Source: WLXB01 sp040221475 (lineage in GTDB: Bacteria > Pseudomonadota > Alphaproteobacteria > Rhodospirillales > Rhodospirillaceae). Taken from it: a DNA stretch of 64,000 nucleotides. How positions within the stretch are numbered: position 1 is the first letter of the stretch; each line of letters begins with the position of its first letter. Positions 16,299-24,408 of the stretch are shown piece after piece. The stretch spans positions 62,001-126,000 of the forward strand of contig JAVKEJ010000005.1 in assembly GCA_040221475.1 (NCBI GenBank), in the 5' to 3' direction. The notes below the pieces were generated by a model that was not told the origin of the DNA, did no database searches, and worked only from the letters and a program-made list of their open reading frames with translations. Both the position numbers and the translations under genes were made by a program.

Positions 16299-19007
16299 TC
16301 ACTGTTGTGATACCCGAAGACGTATCTGCTTTTCGGTTTCTATAATCGCAAAAAGCGCCACTCCGACAGCGACAATCAGCACACCATCCAGGAACGGGAT
16401 GGGCTCTGTGACAAATACAGTCTGCAAGAGCGGCAGGTACGTAATGGCGAACTGCGCGACAGTAATAACAATGACCACCGTCCAGATCATCTTGGTCCCG
16501 CGCACCGCCTTCCATGTCAGCGAGGTGCCATAGATATTCCGAATAAAGAACAGGTGGAATATTTCCATAACCACCAGCGTGTTGAGCGCAATGGTGCGGG
16601 CGAGCTCTATTGAATAGCCCCGGTCAACGGCATAATGATACATGCCGAACACGCCGCAAAGGAACAGCAGCGACACCAGCACAATATGCCAGGCCAACCC
16701 GCCGGTGAGCAGCGGTTCATCACGAGGCCGTGGCGGACGGCGCATGGTGCTGTCTTCCGTCGGCTCAAATGCAAGCGCGATGCCCAGTGTTACAGCAGTA
16801 ATCAGATTGACCCATAGAATCTGGGCGGGTGTTATTGGCAGCGTCATCCCAGCCAGCAACGCCACGATGATGGTCATCGCTTCGCCCGCATTGGTGGGCA
16901 GCGTCCAGCTGATGACCTTCTTGATGTTGTCGTAAACGGTGCGGCCTTCGCGCACTGCGGCGACAATGGAAACGAAATTGTCATCCGCCAGCACCAGTTC
17001 CGCCGCTTCCTTGGCTGCCTCACTGCCTTTCATACCCATGGCGATGCCCGCATCGGCGCGCTTGAGGGCGGGTGCGTCATTCACACCATCCCCGGTCATC
17101 GCCACCGTCATGCCATGGGATTGCAACGCCATAACCAGCCGCAGCTTATGCTCCGGGCTGGTCCGGGCGAAGATGTCACACTCCAGAACAGTCTGACGCA
17201 GCACCGCGTCATCCATGCCGTCTAGATCGCGCCCAGTCAGGACCTGCTCAGGGTTTTTCAAGCCAATTTGCTTGGCGATGGCGGCGGCCGTTTTCGCATG
17301 ATCGCCTGTAATCATTTTCACACGGATGCCTGCGCCATGGCACTCCTCGACTGCCGAAATCGCCTCCGCACGTGGCGGGTCGATCATCCCCGTCATGCCC
17401 AGTAAGATGAGTGTGCCTTCAACATCGCCATGCTCGAGCACGGTATGTTCCGACTGCACCGGCCTCAAGGCAAAGGCGAGCACGCGTTGTCCGAGCGCGG
17501 CAATGGCCTCGGCCTTCCCATGCCAGTACGCAATATTCAACGCTTCCGTCTTTCCGTTCATGCCGCGCTGATCCTGGCACATGGCGAGTATCTGTTCCGG
17601 TGCGCCTTTAACAAACACGAACGCATCGCGTTCATGGTTATGATTCAGTGTCGCCATGAAGCGGTGCTTGGCATCGAATGGAATGGCGTCGGTGCGAGTC
17701 CACGTTGCTTGTGTCTTGCGGACATCTACATCCATTTTTCCCGCAAAGGCGAGGAGTGCCCCTTCCATCGGGTCGCCCTCTACGGTCCATACGCCCTCAT
17801 GCGCGCGCAAGAACGCATCGTTGCACAGCGCCGCGGCACGGGCGAGTTCCTCCAGCACGGCGTGTTCGGACGGCAACACATGCGCATCTTCCAGCTTGAG
17901 CGGCCCTTGGGGTGCATAGCCGTCGCCTTCCAGGGCGAAGAGATGCTGACTGGTAAGCACGGAAGCCACCATCATCTCGTTGCGTGTGAGCGTACCTGTT
18001 TTGTCAGTGCAGATAACAGAAACCGAACCCAGCGTTTCAATTGCAGGCAAACGCCGGACGATAGCGTTGCGTCGCGCCATGGCCTGGACGCCGATTGCCA
18101 ATGTAATGGTTAGTACAGCGGGCAACCCTTCAGGGATCGCAGCGACGGATAGTCCGACCACCGCCATGAACATTTCCGCAAAATCATAGTGACTGACAAA
18201 ATAGCCATATACCAATAACAACGCAGCAATCAGCAGGATTAGGATGGTTAGCCATTTGGCAAAAATTCCCATCTGCGCCACAAGCGGCGTGGTTAGCGTT
18301 TCAACTTCTGAAAGCAGTCCGCTGATACGCCCGATCTCGGTGTGGCTGCCGGTACCAACAACCACCCCTTTACCCTGGCCGGTTGTTACCAGAGTGCCGG
18401 AAAATGCCAGGCACGAACGATCGCCTAAGGCCGCTTCCCCGGCAACCGGATTGGTATGTTTTTCGACCGGCACTGACTCGCCGGTCAGAATAGCCTCCTG
18501 CACCGACATGCCATGCGTGGTTAGAAGGCGCAGATCGGCGGGCACTTTATCTCCCGCTTCAAGTAAGACGATATCACCAGGAACGAGCGCATCGCCTTCT
18601 ATGCTTTGTCTTTCCCCATCGCGGAACACATTTGCGCGGGGCGCCAGCATATGGCGGATCGCGTCCATCGCCTTTTCCGCCTTGCCCTCCTGAATGAAGC
18701 CGATGAGGGCATTGGCGACAACCACGGCCAGGATCACACCGGTGTCAATCCAGTGATCAAGCATCGCTGTAATCACAGCGCAACCAAGCAGCACGTAGAT
18801 TAGAACATGATGAAAATGCTGCAGAAAACGTATAAAGACATTGCGTCGGGCGGCTTCTGGCAGGCGATTAGGACCATAATCCGCCAGCAGCATCTTTGCT
18901 TCGGCATGAGAGAGACCCTCCGCTGAAGCATTGAGACGCTCTAGAACATTCTCAGTTGATAAGGTGTGCCATAAACTCTGAGTACGACCCGCGCCCGACT
19001 TTTCCAT
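16299..19007 (-). CDS. type II P-type cation-transporting ATPase
   Basis: 902 residues, full length for a P2-type pump. Landmarks in order: N-terminal cation ATPase domain (SLWHTLSTENVLERL), TGES at 175-178 in the actuator domain, membrane motif PEGLP at 292-296, phosphorylated Asp335 in DKTGTLT, KGAPE in the nucleotide domain, TGDGVNDAPALKRADAG in the hinge, and a C-terminal set of transmembrane helices. This is the Ca2+/Na+-type branch; the exact ion is not certain. It lies between uspA-like and antiporter genes in one minus-strand unit, suggesting a role in ion homeostasis under stress. Confidence 0.92.
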   Translation of the reverse strand: MEKSGAGRTQSLWHTLSTENVLERLNASAEGLSHAEAKMLLADYGPNRLPEAARRNVFIRFLQHFHHVLIYVLLGCAVITAMLDHWIDTGVILAVVVANALIGFIQEGKAEKAMDAIRHMLAPRANVFRDGERQSIEGDALVPGDIVLLEAGDKVPADLRLLTTHGMSVQEAILTGESVPVEKHTNPVAGEAALGDRSCLAFSGTLVTTGQGKGVVVGTGSHTEIGRISGLLSEVETLTTPLVAQMGIFAKWLTILILLIAALLLVYGYFVSHYDFAEMFMAVVGLSVAAIPEGLPAVLTITLAIGVQAMARRNAIVRRLPAIETLGSVSVICTDKTGTLTRNEMMVASVLTSQHLFALEGDGYAPQGPLKLEDAHVLPSEHAVLEELARAAALCNDAFLRAHEGVWTVEGDPMEGALLAFAGKMDVDVRKTQATWTRTDAIPFDAKHRFMATLNHNHERDAFVFVKGAPEQILAMCQDQRGMNGKTEALNIAYWHGKAEAIAALGQRVLAFALRPVQSEHTVLEHGDVEGTLILLGMTGMIDPPRAEAISAVEECHGAGIRVKMITGDHAKTAAAIAKQIGLKNPEQVLTGRDLDGMDDAVLRQTVLECDIFARTSPEHKLRLVMALQSHGMTVAMTGDGVNDAPALKRADAGIAMGMKGSEAAKEAAELVLADDNFVSIVAAVREGRTVYDNIKKVISWTLPTNAGEAMTIIVALLAGMTLPITPAQILWVNLITAVTLGIALAFEPTEDSTMRRPPRPRDEPLLTGGLAWHIVLVSLLFLCGVFGMYHYAVDRGYSIELARTIALNTLVVMEIFHLFFIRNIYGTSLTWKAVRGTKMIWTVVIVITVAQFAITYLPLLQTVFVTEPIPFLDGVLIVAVGVALFAIIETEKQIRLRVSQQ

Positions 19008-19022
19008 TTTATACTCATACCA

Positions 19023-19964
19023 TCAATAGGCTTTCACCGGTGAGATAAACCCCTTTGGTTTCAGCGCCAGCAACGAGCAGGACAAATTCTGTAGGATATT
19101 TTCCGCCGTATTCCCGATGATAAAGCCGGGGATGCCGGTCCGCGCAACCGTACCCATCACTAGAATATCGACCTTTATGTCCTTTACAAATGCAGGAATG
19201 CATTCTTCAGCCCTCCCGCGCAGATGGTGGATCTGATGGCTGCCGGAAATACCGGATGCCTTAACCAATCTGTCAAGGGCCGTGCGATGCTCCTGTTGCG
19301 TGGACAGAACAGCTTTGGCAATTTCCTCATCTTTTGCTTTTACAAAGGAGCTGTCACGCAGATAGGATTCGAATTCATAATCCCAGCAGGAAATGATATG
19401 CAATTCGCCGCTGCAGCTATCCGCCAGGGAACGTGATAACTCTAACATCCGCTTTGACAGATCTTCTGCGGCCTGCTCAGTCGTTTCCGGATCAATGGCG
19501 ACTGCGACCTGAATATGTTGCCTTGAATGTACAATCGGGCGGCATAGCCATAATGCACAAGGGCATTTGCGTAGCAGGTCCATATCGATGGCTTTAAAAC
19601 CGCCGCCATCGCCGTCACGAGGCTCTGCCTCTTTGATCAACAGGTCGTGACCGTGCTGAAGCACATGCTGAATTATCTTTGTTGAAGGGGTTTTATCGCT
19701 GGCGAGTTCAATCGAAATATCGACTGAGCCTTCTTCCAGCTTGATCGCTTCTTTGGTCGAACGTATCGACGCTTCAGTCTGGGCAATAAGCGACTCTTCG
19801 TACTTCTTTCGGTAATCCGGAAAATCAACAGAGAATTCCGGGCAGACAACCAGAACACTCAACGGAGTGTTGTTGTTGCGCGCCAGACTCAGTGCCTGCT
19901 TCAGGCCCTCAGTTTCATCGGCCGTTCCGTGGCTGACGTAGAGTGGGTTGTGATAGTGGCGCAT
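19023..19964 (-). CDS. tandem universal stress protein (UspA family)
   Basis: About 313 residues from the ATG at 19964, chosen because AAGGAGG lies 6 bases upstream; ten extra codons further up are probably not translated. Two Usp domains follow each other. The second has the ATP-binding pattern GTVARTGIPGFIIGNTAE near the C terminus; the first lacks it. It is the first gene of the UspA, ATPase, antiporter unit and is divergent from the HTH gene at 20078. Confidence 0.88.
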   Translation of the reverse strand: MRHYHNPLYVSHGTADETEGLKQALSLARNNNTPLSVLVVCPEFSVDFPDYRKKYEESLIAQTEASIRSTKEAIKLEEGSVDISIELASDKTPSTKIIQHVLQHGHDLLIKEAEPRDGDGGGFKAIDMDLLRKCPCALWLCRPIVHSRQHIQVAVAIDPETTEQAAEDLSKRMLELSRSLADSCSGELHIISCWDYEFESYLRDSSFVKAKDEEIAKAVLSTQQEHRTALDRLVKASGISGSHQIHHLRGRAEECIPAFVKDIKVDILVMGTVARTGIPGFIIGNTAENILQNLSCSLLALKPKGFISPVKAY

Positions 19965-20038
19965 GTAAAACCTCCTTATTCCGATTGCCACCACAGATCA
20001 TAAAATCAGCACTGGCAAAGGTAAATCAAAAAGGGTAT

Positions 20039-20075
20039 AAATAAGTGCAAATAAGAATAAATAAGGGTCAATAAG
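20039..20075. promoter_or_regulatory. four 10-bp iterated repeats (AAATAAG)
   Basis: AAATAAG occurs at 20039-20045, 20049-20055 and 20059-20065, then CAATAAG at 20069-20075, each separated by exactly 3 bases. The 10-bp period places all copies on one DNA face. The array ends 2 bases before the ATG of the HTH gene and lies in the uspA-HTH divergent region, so it is a likely operator. Confidence 0.7.
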
Positions 20076-20077
20076 TC

Positions 20078-20308
20078 ATGCTGCGTGCACCATTCATGAC
20101 GATCCAGGACGTCGCTGAACTTCTGAAGGTGAGCAAAGCGACGGTACGTACCTGGATAAAGAATGAAGAACTGCGAGCCGTGAAATTCGAACGGGAGTTT
20201 CGAATTGCTAAGGTGGACCTGGAGCGTTTCGTAGAAGCTCGGGCGACCATGGCCGCACCAGAAACCGCCGCCCCCCCTGATCGTAATGCCACCACAGCTG
20301 ATCCTTAG
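20078..20308 (+). CDS. excisionase-like HTH_17 DNA-binding protein
   Basis: A 76-residue protein whose first 55 residues form a MerR/excisionase-type winged helix: MTIQDVAELLKVSKATVRTW, then IKNEELRAVKFEREFRIAKVDLERF. The Ala/Pro-rich tail is probably disordered. Proteins of this type act as phage or integrative-element excisionases or as small regulators. It is divergent from uspA and is directly preceded by four AAATAAG repeats it may bind. Its stop codon lies 6 bases from the right-hand direct repeat. Confidence 0.85.
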   Translation: MLRAPFMTIQDVAELLKVSKATVRTWIKNEELRAVKFEREFRIAKVDLERFVEARATMAAPETAAPPDRNATTADP

Positions 20309-20309
20309 A

Positions 20310-20351
20310 TCAACGCGCCCCAAGCAGGCTCAAAGCCGTTCTGCGTTTCAT
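20310..20351 (-). pseudogene. truncated start of a DUF1838 gene
   Basis: Read from the ATG at 20351 behind a GGAGGG site, it gives MKRRTALSLLGAR and then a stop. The first 11 residues equal the Tat signal start of the DUF1838 protein at 13594-14478, and the DNA is nearly identical over 37 bases. No further DUF1838 sequence follows, so this is a cut-off 5' end with its ribosome site intact. Confidence 0.7.
20315..20351 (-). repeat. direct repeat copy 2 (DUF1838 start fragment)
   Basis: Same orientation as 14441-14478; 36 of 38 aligned positions agree. Similarity stops abruptly on both sides, including the differing ribosome-site regions. Confidence 0.8.
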
Positions 20352-20443
20352 GGGTGTCCCTCCAGATGTCTAGAATCCCTAGGTTACATCAGGACACCGG
20401 GAACGGTAGACTGTTTGTGAGACCTTAGAGGGGATAAATAAAA

Positions 20444-21982
20444 ATGACCGATCGGTTGCGCTGCCTGTTCAAGCCCGCTGCCTTCAAATCTTGCATTGCA
20501 TTGAGCGTCGCCGTGGGCCTTGCCGCGTGCTCCGACGATGGCCCCGCGCTGGCCGTCGCAATTACAAACGTCACAGTGGTCGACGCCACCCAGCAGATCG
20601 AGAACGCCACGGTGTTGTTCTCCGGCGACATCCTCACGGCGGTTGGTCCCTCCTCCACTGTGACGGTGCCCGCGAGCGCCAGCGTCATTGACGGCACGGG
20701 CAAGTTTCTGATCCCCGGCCTGTGGGATGCCCATGTGCATTTGTCCTACTACCCGGACCTGGGCATTGAGGCGTCGTATCCGTTGTTCATTGCCAATGGC
20801 ATCACCAGCGTGCGCGACACGGGTGGGTTAACCGACATTGTTCTGCCGATGCGAGACGCGGCGCGCGCGCCGGGAGCCATTGCGCCGCGGGTGTATCTGG
20901 CGGGACCGCTGGTGGACGGCACACAACGGGTCTATGCCGGGCTCAACGGACGGCCCAATATTTCGGTCGGCGTCAGCACGCCCGAGGAAGCCCGCGCCGA
21001 GGTTGACCGCCTGCATGGCTTGGGCATGGACCTGATCAAGCTGTATGAAATGAACACGCCAGAAACCTTTGCCGCGGCGGCGCAACGGGCCAATGAACTC
21101 GGTTTGCCCATCACCACCCACATCCCCTTAAGTATGGATGCGGTGGGTGCAGCAGAAGCCGGAGTGGATGGCATGGAGCATCTGCGCAATCTGGAACTGG
21201 CCTGTGCGGAGAATTATCAAACGTTGCTGGCGGAGCGTCGCAAGACCCTGGCCGAGAGCACTGATATGGATGGCGGGGACTTGCGCAGCACCCTGCACCG
21301 CATGCAACGCACAGCCGCCATTGCCGCCCAAGACAGCGCCCGCTGTAACGCGGTGATGGCCGTGCTGGCGCGCGAAGCGGTATTTCAAACGCCAACGCTG
21401 ACCGTCAACACCATCGCCACGGAGCGGCTCTACGCCCGCCCGGATTTTCAAGACACCTACGCTTATTTGCCGACAAAGATTCAGGCGCAGTGGGACACGG
21501 GCGCTCAGCGCTTTGCCGAAAGCATGCAGCCCACTGAAGCGGCCAAAGCCTTCGAAGCCTGGAGCTACGCCATGGTGGCCAATCTGAATGATGGCGGCGT
21601 TAAAGTGATGGCGGGCACAGACAGCCCGATTGGCTTTCTGACACCGGGCTACAGTTTGCATGAAGAACTGGCGTTGTTGGTCAAAGGCGGCCTGACGCCG
21701 CTGGACGCCTTGCGGGCTGCCACGCTGTACCCAGCAGAGTTTATGCGCCTGGACGATAAGATGGGCACGGTGAGTGTCGGCAAATGGGCCGATCTGGTGC
21801 TGCTGGACGCCGACCCCCGCGAAAATATCGGCAACGCCAAACGCATCAACACGGTGATCAAAGCGGGACAAGTCTATGACCGTGCCGCATTGGACGGCCT
21901 GTTGCGGGATTTAAAGGTAGCGCACGCCCTGCCTGCGGACAGCGACGGAGATGGCGACGGCGACGGCGACGTTAAAGAGTAG
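20444..21982 (+). CDS. amidohydrolase-family lipoprotein
   Basis: 512 residues with an N-terminal lipoprotein signal (lipobox LAAC, Cys29) behind a GAGGGG site. It belongs to the amidohydrolase superfamily: metal-binding HxH at residues 97-99 (DAHVHL), later TTHIP and GMEHLR His residues, and MAGTDSP with the catalytic Asp near residue 390. The closest type is the imidazolonepropionase/prolidase-like group of secreted hydrolases. The C terminus carries an acidic Asp-Gly run (residues 500-509). It probably acts in the periplasm on a cyclic amide or a peptide. It starts 92 bp after the DUF1838 remnant. Confidence 0.88.
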   Translation: MTDRLRCLFKPAAFKSCIALSVAVGLAACSDDGPALAVAITNVTVVDATQQIENATVLFSGDILTAVGPSSTVTVPASASVIDGTGKFLIPGLWDAHVHLSYYPDLGIEASYPLFIANGITSVRDTGGLTDIVLPMRDAARAPGAIAPRVYLAGPLVDGTQRVYAGLNGRPNISVGVSTPEEARAEVDRLHGLGMDLIKLYEMNTPETFAAAAQRANELGLPITTHIPLSMDAVGAAEAGVDGMEHLRNLELACAENYQTLLAERRKTLAESTDMDGGDLRSTLHRMQRTAAIAAQDSARCNAVMAVLAREAVFQTPTLTVNTIATERLYARPDFQDTYAYLPTKIQAQWDTGAQRFAESMQPTEAAKAFEAWSYAMVANLNDGGVKVMAGTDSPIGFLTPGYSLHEELALLVKGGLTPLDALRAATLYPAEFMRLDDKMGTVSVGKWADLVLLDADPRENIGNAKRINTVIKAGQVYDRAALDGLLRDLKVAHALPADSDGDGDGDGDVKE

Positions 21983-22084
21983 CTGATCTCCGGTTCATCT
22001 TTTGGTTCCCTCTTGAAGATTGTCAGGCTAAATCATATCCGAGCGCGACCGGATAATTCCCATTTTGAAAATAAGGACAAAGAC

Positions 22085-22903
22085 ATGGTGAGACAGCTGC
22101 TGAAAACAACCGGGTTTCGCAGGAGCGCACTGGCCCTTCTGACCGCCTTGCTTGGGTTTGCGGGCGCTTCGGTTCAGGCACAAACAGATGGCGGCGTCCT
22201 AGTGTTCGGCGGCACAGGCAAACTGGGCTCTGAAATCGTTCAAGATCTGGTGGCGGCCGGAAACACGGTGACCGTGATGTCGCGCCCAACCTCGAACCGC
22301 GAACGCCTGGATGGCCTTGAGGTGTCGTTCGTGGTGGGTGACATGCTCGATGATGCGGACATGAAGCGCATCTTTACAGAGGGCAATTATCGCGTGGTGG
22401 TGGATGCCTCCGGCCAGGTGATGGGGGGCGACGATGCGTTCTACTATCAGGCCCAAGAGCTGATATCCACGTACGCCAAACAAACCGGCGTGAAGCAAAT
22501 CATTCTGCATGGCGCAGTGGGCGCGGGCGACAGTGCGCGGCTGATTAACATTGAAGAAGTCTTCCCGTTTCAACGCACGGCCATTGAAGCCAAGAGTATC
22601 GCCGAGGGTATTTTGACCGAGAGCGGTGTGCCCTACACCATTATTCGCCACCTCAGCCTGTTGCCCGATGGCTCGGTTGAATCCGGTGAAGCGATGTTAA
22701 GCCGCGACCGCACGACGGTTGGTCCGGTCACGCGGGACGGACTGGCACGTCTGACTCTGGAGTGTGTGGATAACCCAGACTGCCTGAACACAATCTTCCA
22801 TGCGGTGGACCTTGGGTATGATCTGGGCGACGGCGCGGAGCGTTTTTACGACATGTACGAGCGGGTGATTAAGCCGGAGTTTTTCACGCGGCCGGATAAG
22901 TAG
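22085..22903 (+). CDS. secreted NAD(P)-binding (NmrA-like) protein
   Basis: About 272 residues from ATG 22085, supported by AAGGA upstream and a clean signal peptide ending in SVQAQ. The mature protein begins with a Rossmann motif, VLVFGGTGKLGSEIV, and continues as an atypical SDR (NmrA/NAD(P)H-binding family) with NVVDAS-like and HGAVGAG segments; no YxxxK is seen. Export of a nucleotide-binding fold is unusual but recurs in this group. Function unknown. It lies 102 bp after the amidohydrolase in the same orientation. Confidence 0.8.
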   Translation: MVRQLLKTTGFRRSALALLTALLGFAGASVQAQTDGGVLVFGGTGKLGSEIVQDLVAAGNTVTVMSRPTSNRERLDGLEVSFVVGDMLDDADMKRIFTEGNYRVVVDASGQVMGGDDAFYYQAQELISTYAKQTGVKQIILHGAVGAGDSARLINIEEVFPFQRTAIEAKSIAEGILTESGVPYTIIRHLSLLPDGSVESGEAMLSRDRTTVGPVTRDGLARLTLECVDNPDCLNTIFHAVDLGYDLGDGAERFYDMYERVIKPEFFTRPDK

Positions 22904-22948
22904 GCTGTCGTAAACACGTGCTCAGTTTTTTTGAGGTGCGTTGAGGTG

Positions 22949-23563
22949 TCAGTCCTCAGTCATAGAAGGTGGCTGATCTGGAACGCCCGCGCCAATGTTG
23001 ATCCACTCCACGTTAGAGAGGCTTTTGTAACGCTTTGAGTGTTCGCCGTATTCGAGAGTGCGCATGAGCGCCGAGAAGGCCACCAGTCGCTTCGGTTTGC
23101 CCGGCGCAACACCCAGGGGTAGCGTTATGGCTTCGATCACCATTTCAGAGCCGCTGCTGGCGGCCAGCTCAATTTCCGTGCGTAGACCACAGGGGGTCGA
23201 TATGACCTGGCGCGTATTATTATACAGCGCCTGACGGATCGCGTCTGGCTGGTCCGCGCCCATGGCCTCACCCGTTTTATCTTTGCCCCAGCGTTCAACC
23301 AAGCCGGTGCCCATGAGCCGCACGATCATGGTGCCATCTTCGCTCATCTCTGAAATGTGAACAAACGGCGCATAACTTGGGTGTGGATGATCCAAAAAAT
23401 CTGCATGTGTGGGAATCATTTGACCGTCGCTGCACAAGGATTGCCAATGCTCGAGAAAGCCAAGGCATTCGGCTGACTGGAAGAGTGAATTAGTCAAAAC
23501 GCGTTCCCGCTGATCGCCCCACTTGCTCACGACTAGGCGTGAAACACTGCATCGTTCATACAA
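22949..23563 (-). CDS. PAS-domain (PAS_5 type) protein
   Basis: Up to 204 residues. The start is uncertain: TTG at 23563 and later GTG or TTG codons are possible and no strong ribosome site is seen. The core LEHWQSLCSDGQMIPTHADFL, then VRLMGTGLVERWGKDKTGE, matches the compact PAS_5 family found mainly in alphaproteobacteria, which senses small ligands or envelope state. No output domain is present. It converges with the gene ending at 22903. Confidence 0.75.
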   Translation of the reverse strand: MYERCSVSRLVVSKWGDQRERVLTNSLFQSAECLGFLEHWQSLCSDGQMIPTHADFLDHPHPSYAPFVHISEMSEDGTMIVRLMGTGLVERWGKDKTGEAMGADQPDAIRQALYNNTRQVISTPCGLRTEIELAASSGSEMVIEAITLPLGVAPGKPKRLVAFSALMRTLEYGEHSKRYKSLSNVEWINIGAGVPDQPPSMTED

Positions 23564-23707
23564 CCAAGAACATGCAGTAGAGCCAATTTAACAGCGGTGT
23601 CTGCTTGTCACTACACCTAAGTATCTTTAATGCGATTGATAAGTATCTTGAACTAAGCAATCTCTGATTTAGTGCAAAGACTGGGCTTATGACAACCAGC
23701 GCAGTCC

Positions 23708-24139
23708 TTAAAGCTCGCCGTCAAACATGACCATGGGTTCCAGGGTGAGATCGAAGCTTTTGTAAAACGCCCGCGCGGCGGCGTTGTCGGCCTCGGTGGC
23801 CACCCACACATCGGTGCAATGGCGGGCACGGCCGATGGCAAACAGCTCGGTAACCATATCCAGGCCAATGCCGTTGCGTTGAAAGCGCGGGCACACGCCC
23901 ACATTATCAATGTACAGTTCCGGGGTGTTATCGGGGTGCTTGTGAATGATTGCGCGGGCCTGGCCAATGACCAAACCTTCGAGAACCGCCACGCATAAAA
24001 CATGGTTTTGCTCGGCCAGGTAATCGGCCAAAAGCTCAGGCGTGACCTGTTCGTCGAACACATCCTCGGCGACGTTCTCGAGAAGATGTGCATCGGCCGG
24101 GCCGACAATATGGATGGTCGCTGGGATATCTGAATTCAT
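23708..24139 (-). CDS. GNAT-family N-acetyltransferase
   Basis: About 143 residues from the ATG at 24139; an ATG at 24151 is equally possible and neither has a clear ribosome site. It contains the acetyl-CoA loop RFQRNGIG with VGVCPRFQ before it, and ADNAAARAFYKSFDL near the C terminus, the standard GNAT layout. Ending in VMFDGEL, it recalls the AAC(3)-I type of acetyltransferase, but a drug-modifying role is not supported by more than that resemblance. Confidence 0.8.
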   Translation of the reverse strand: MNSDIPATIHIVGPADAHLLENVAEDVFDEQVTPELLADYLAEQNHVLCVAVLEGLVIGQARAIIHKHPDNTPELYIDNVGVCPRFQRNGIGLDMVTELFAIGRARHCTDVWVATEADNAAARAFYKSFDLTLEPMVMFDGEL

Positions 24140-24272
24140 GCGGCGCACCATGCCTGCATTCGGGCTGCATGGGAAGCGATACCTCGCCCGCACCTAAAGT
24201 TTCACCCCGACAGAACTGTGAGAGTGACGAACAGAATTTAGATACCGGCTTTAGATAAAAAATAAAGCTGTC

Positions 24273-24395
24273 GTACTCGGATTTAGTCCGAGTACCCAGG
24301 GGTGGGGAAACGCAAGTGTTCAAGTCACTCTGGACGCTTCCCCAGGTTCGCTGAAGGTTCACGTCGCCCTGGACTCTCGCAATAAATGCGAGAGT
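24273..24395. repeat. REP-like hairpin pair, cluster A
   Basis: Two perfect 9-bp stem hairpins: 24273-24281 with 24287-24295 (GTACTCGGA/TCCGAGTAC) and 24373-24381 with 24387-24395 (ACTCTCGCA/TGCGAGAGT), both with 5-base loops. The flanks contain GTCCAGGG (minus strand) and TGGGGAAACG, shared with clusters at 31.2 and 59.6 kb. No gene is seen between 24140 and 24408. Confidence 0.7.
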
Positions 24396-24408
24396 GACGC
24401 AATGGGTG

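Larger units (their letters stand above)
14479..20314. other. possible inserted stress/ion-transport block
   Basis: The block holds a KefB-type antiporter, a P-type ATPase and a UspA gene on the minus strand and an excisionase-like HTH gene on the plus strand. It is flanked by 37-38 bp direct repeats made of the first codons of a DUF1838 gene, intact on the left and truncated on the right. This fits insertion at, or recombination between, copies of that gene start. No integrase or transposase is inside, so mobility is inferred only. Confidence 0.35.

Noticed and set aside
23660..24108. Second-frame open reading across the GNAT gene
   Set aside because: The acetyltransferase motifs are in the other frame; this one is rich in Trp and Pro without a domain.
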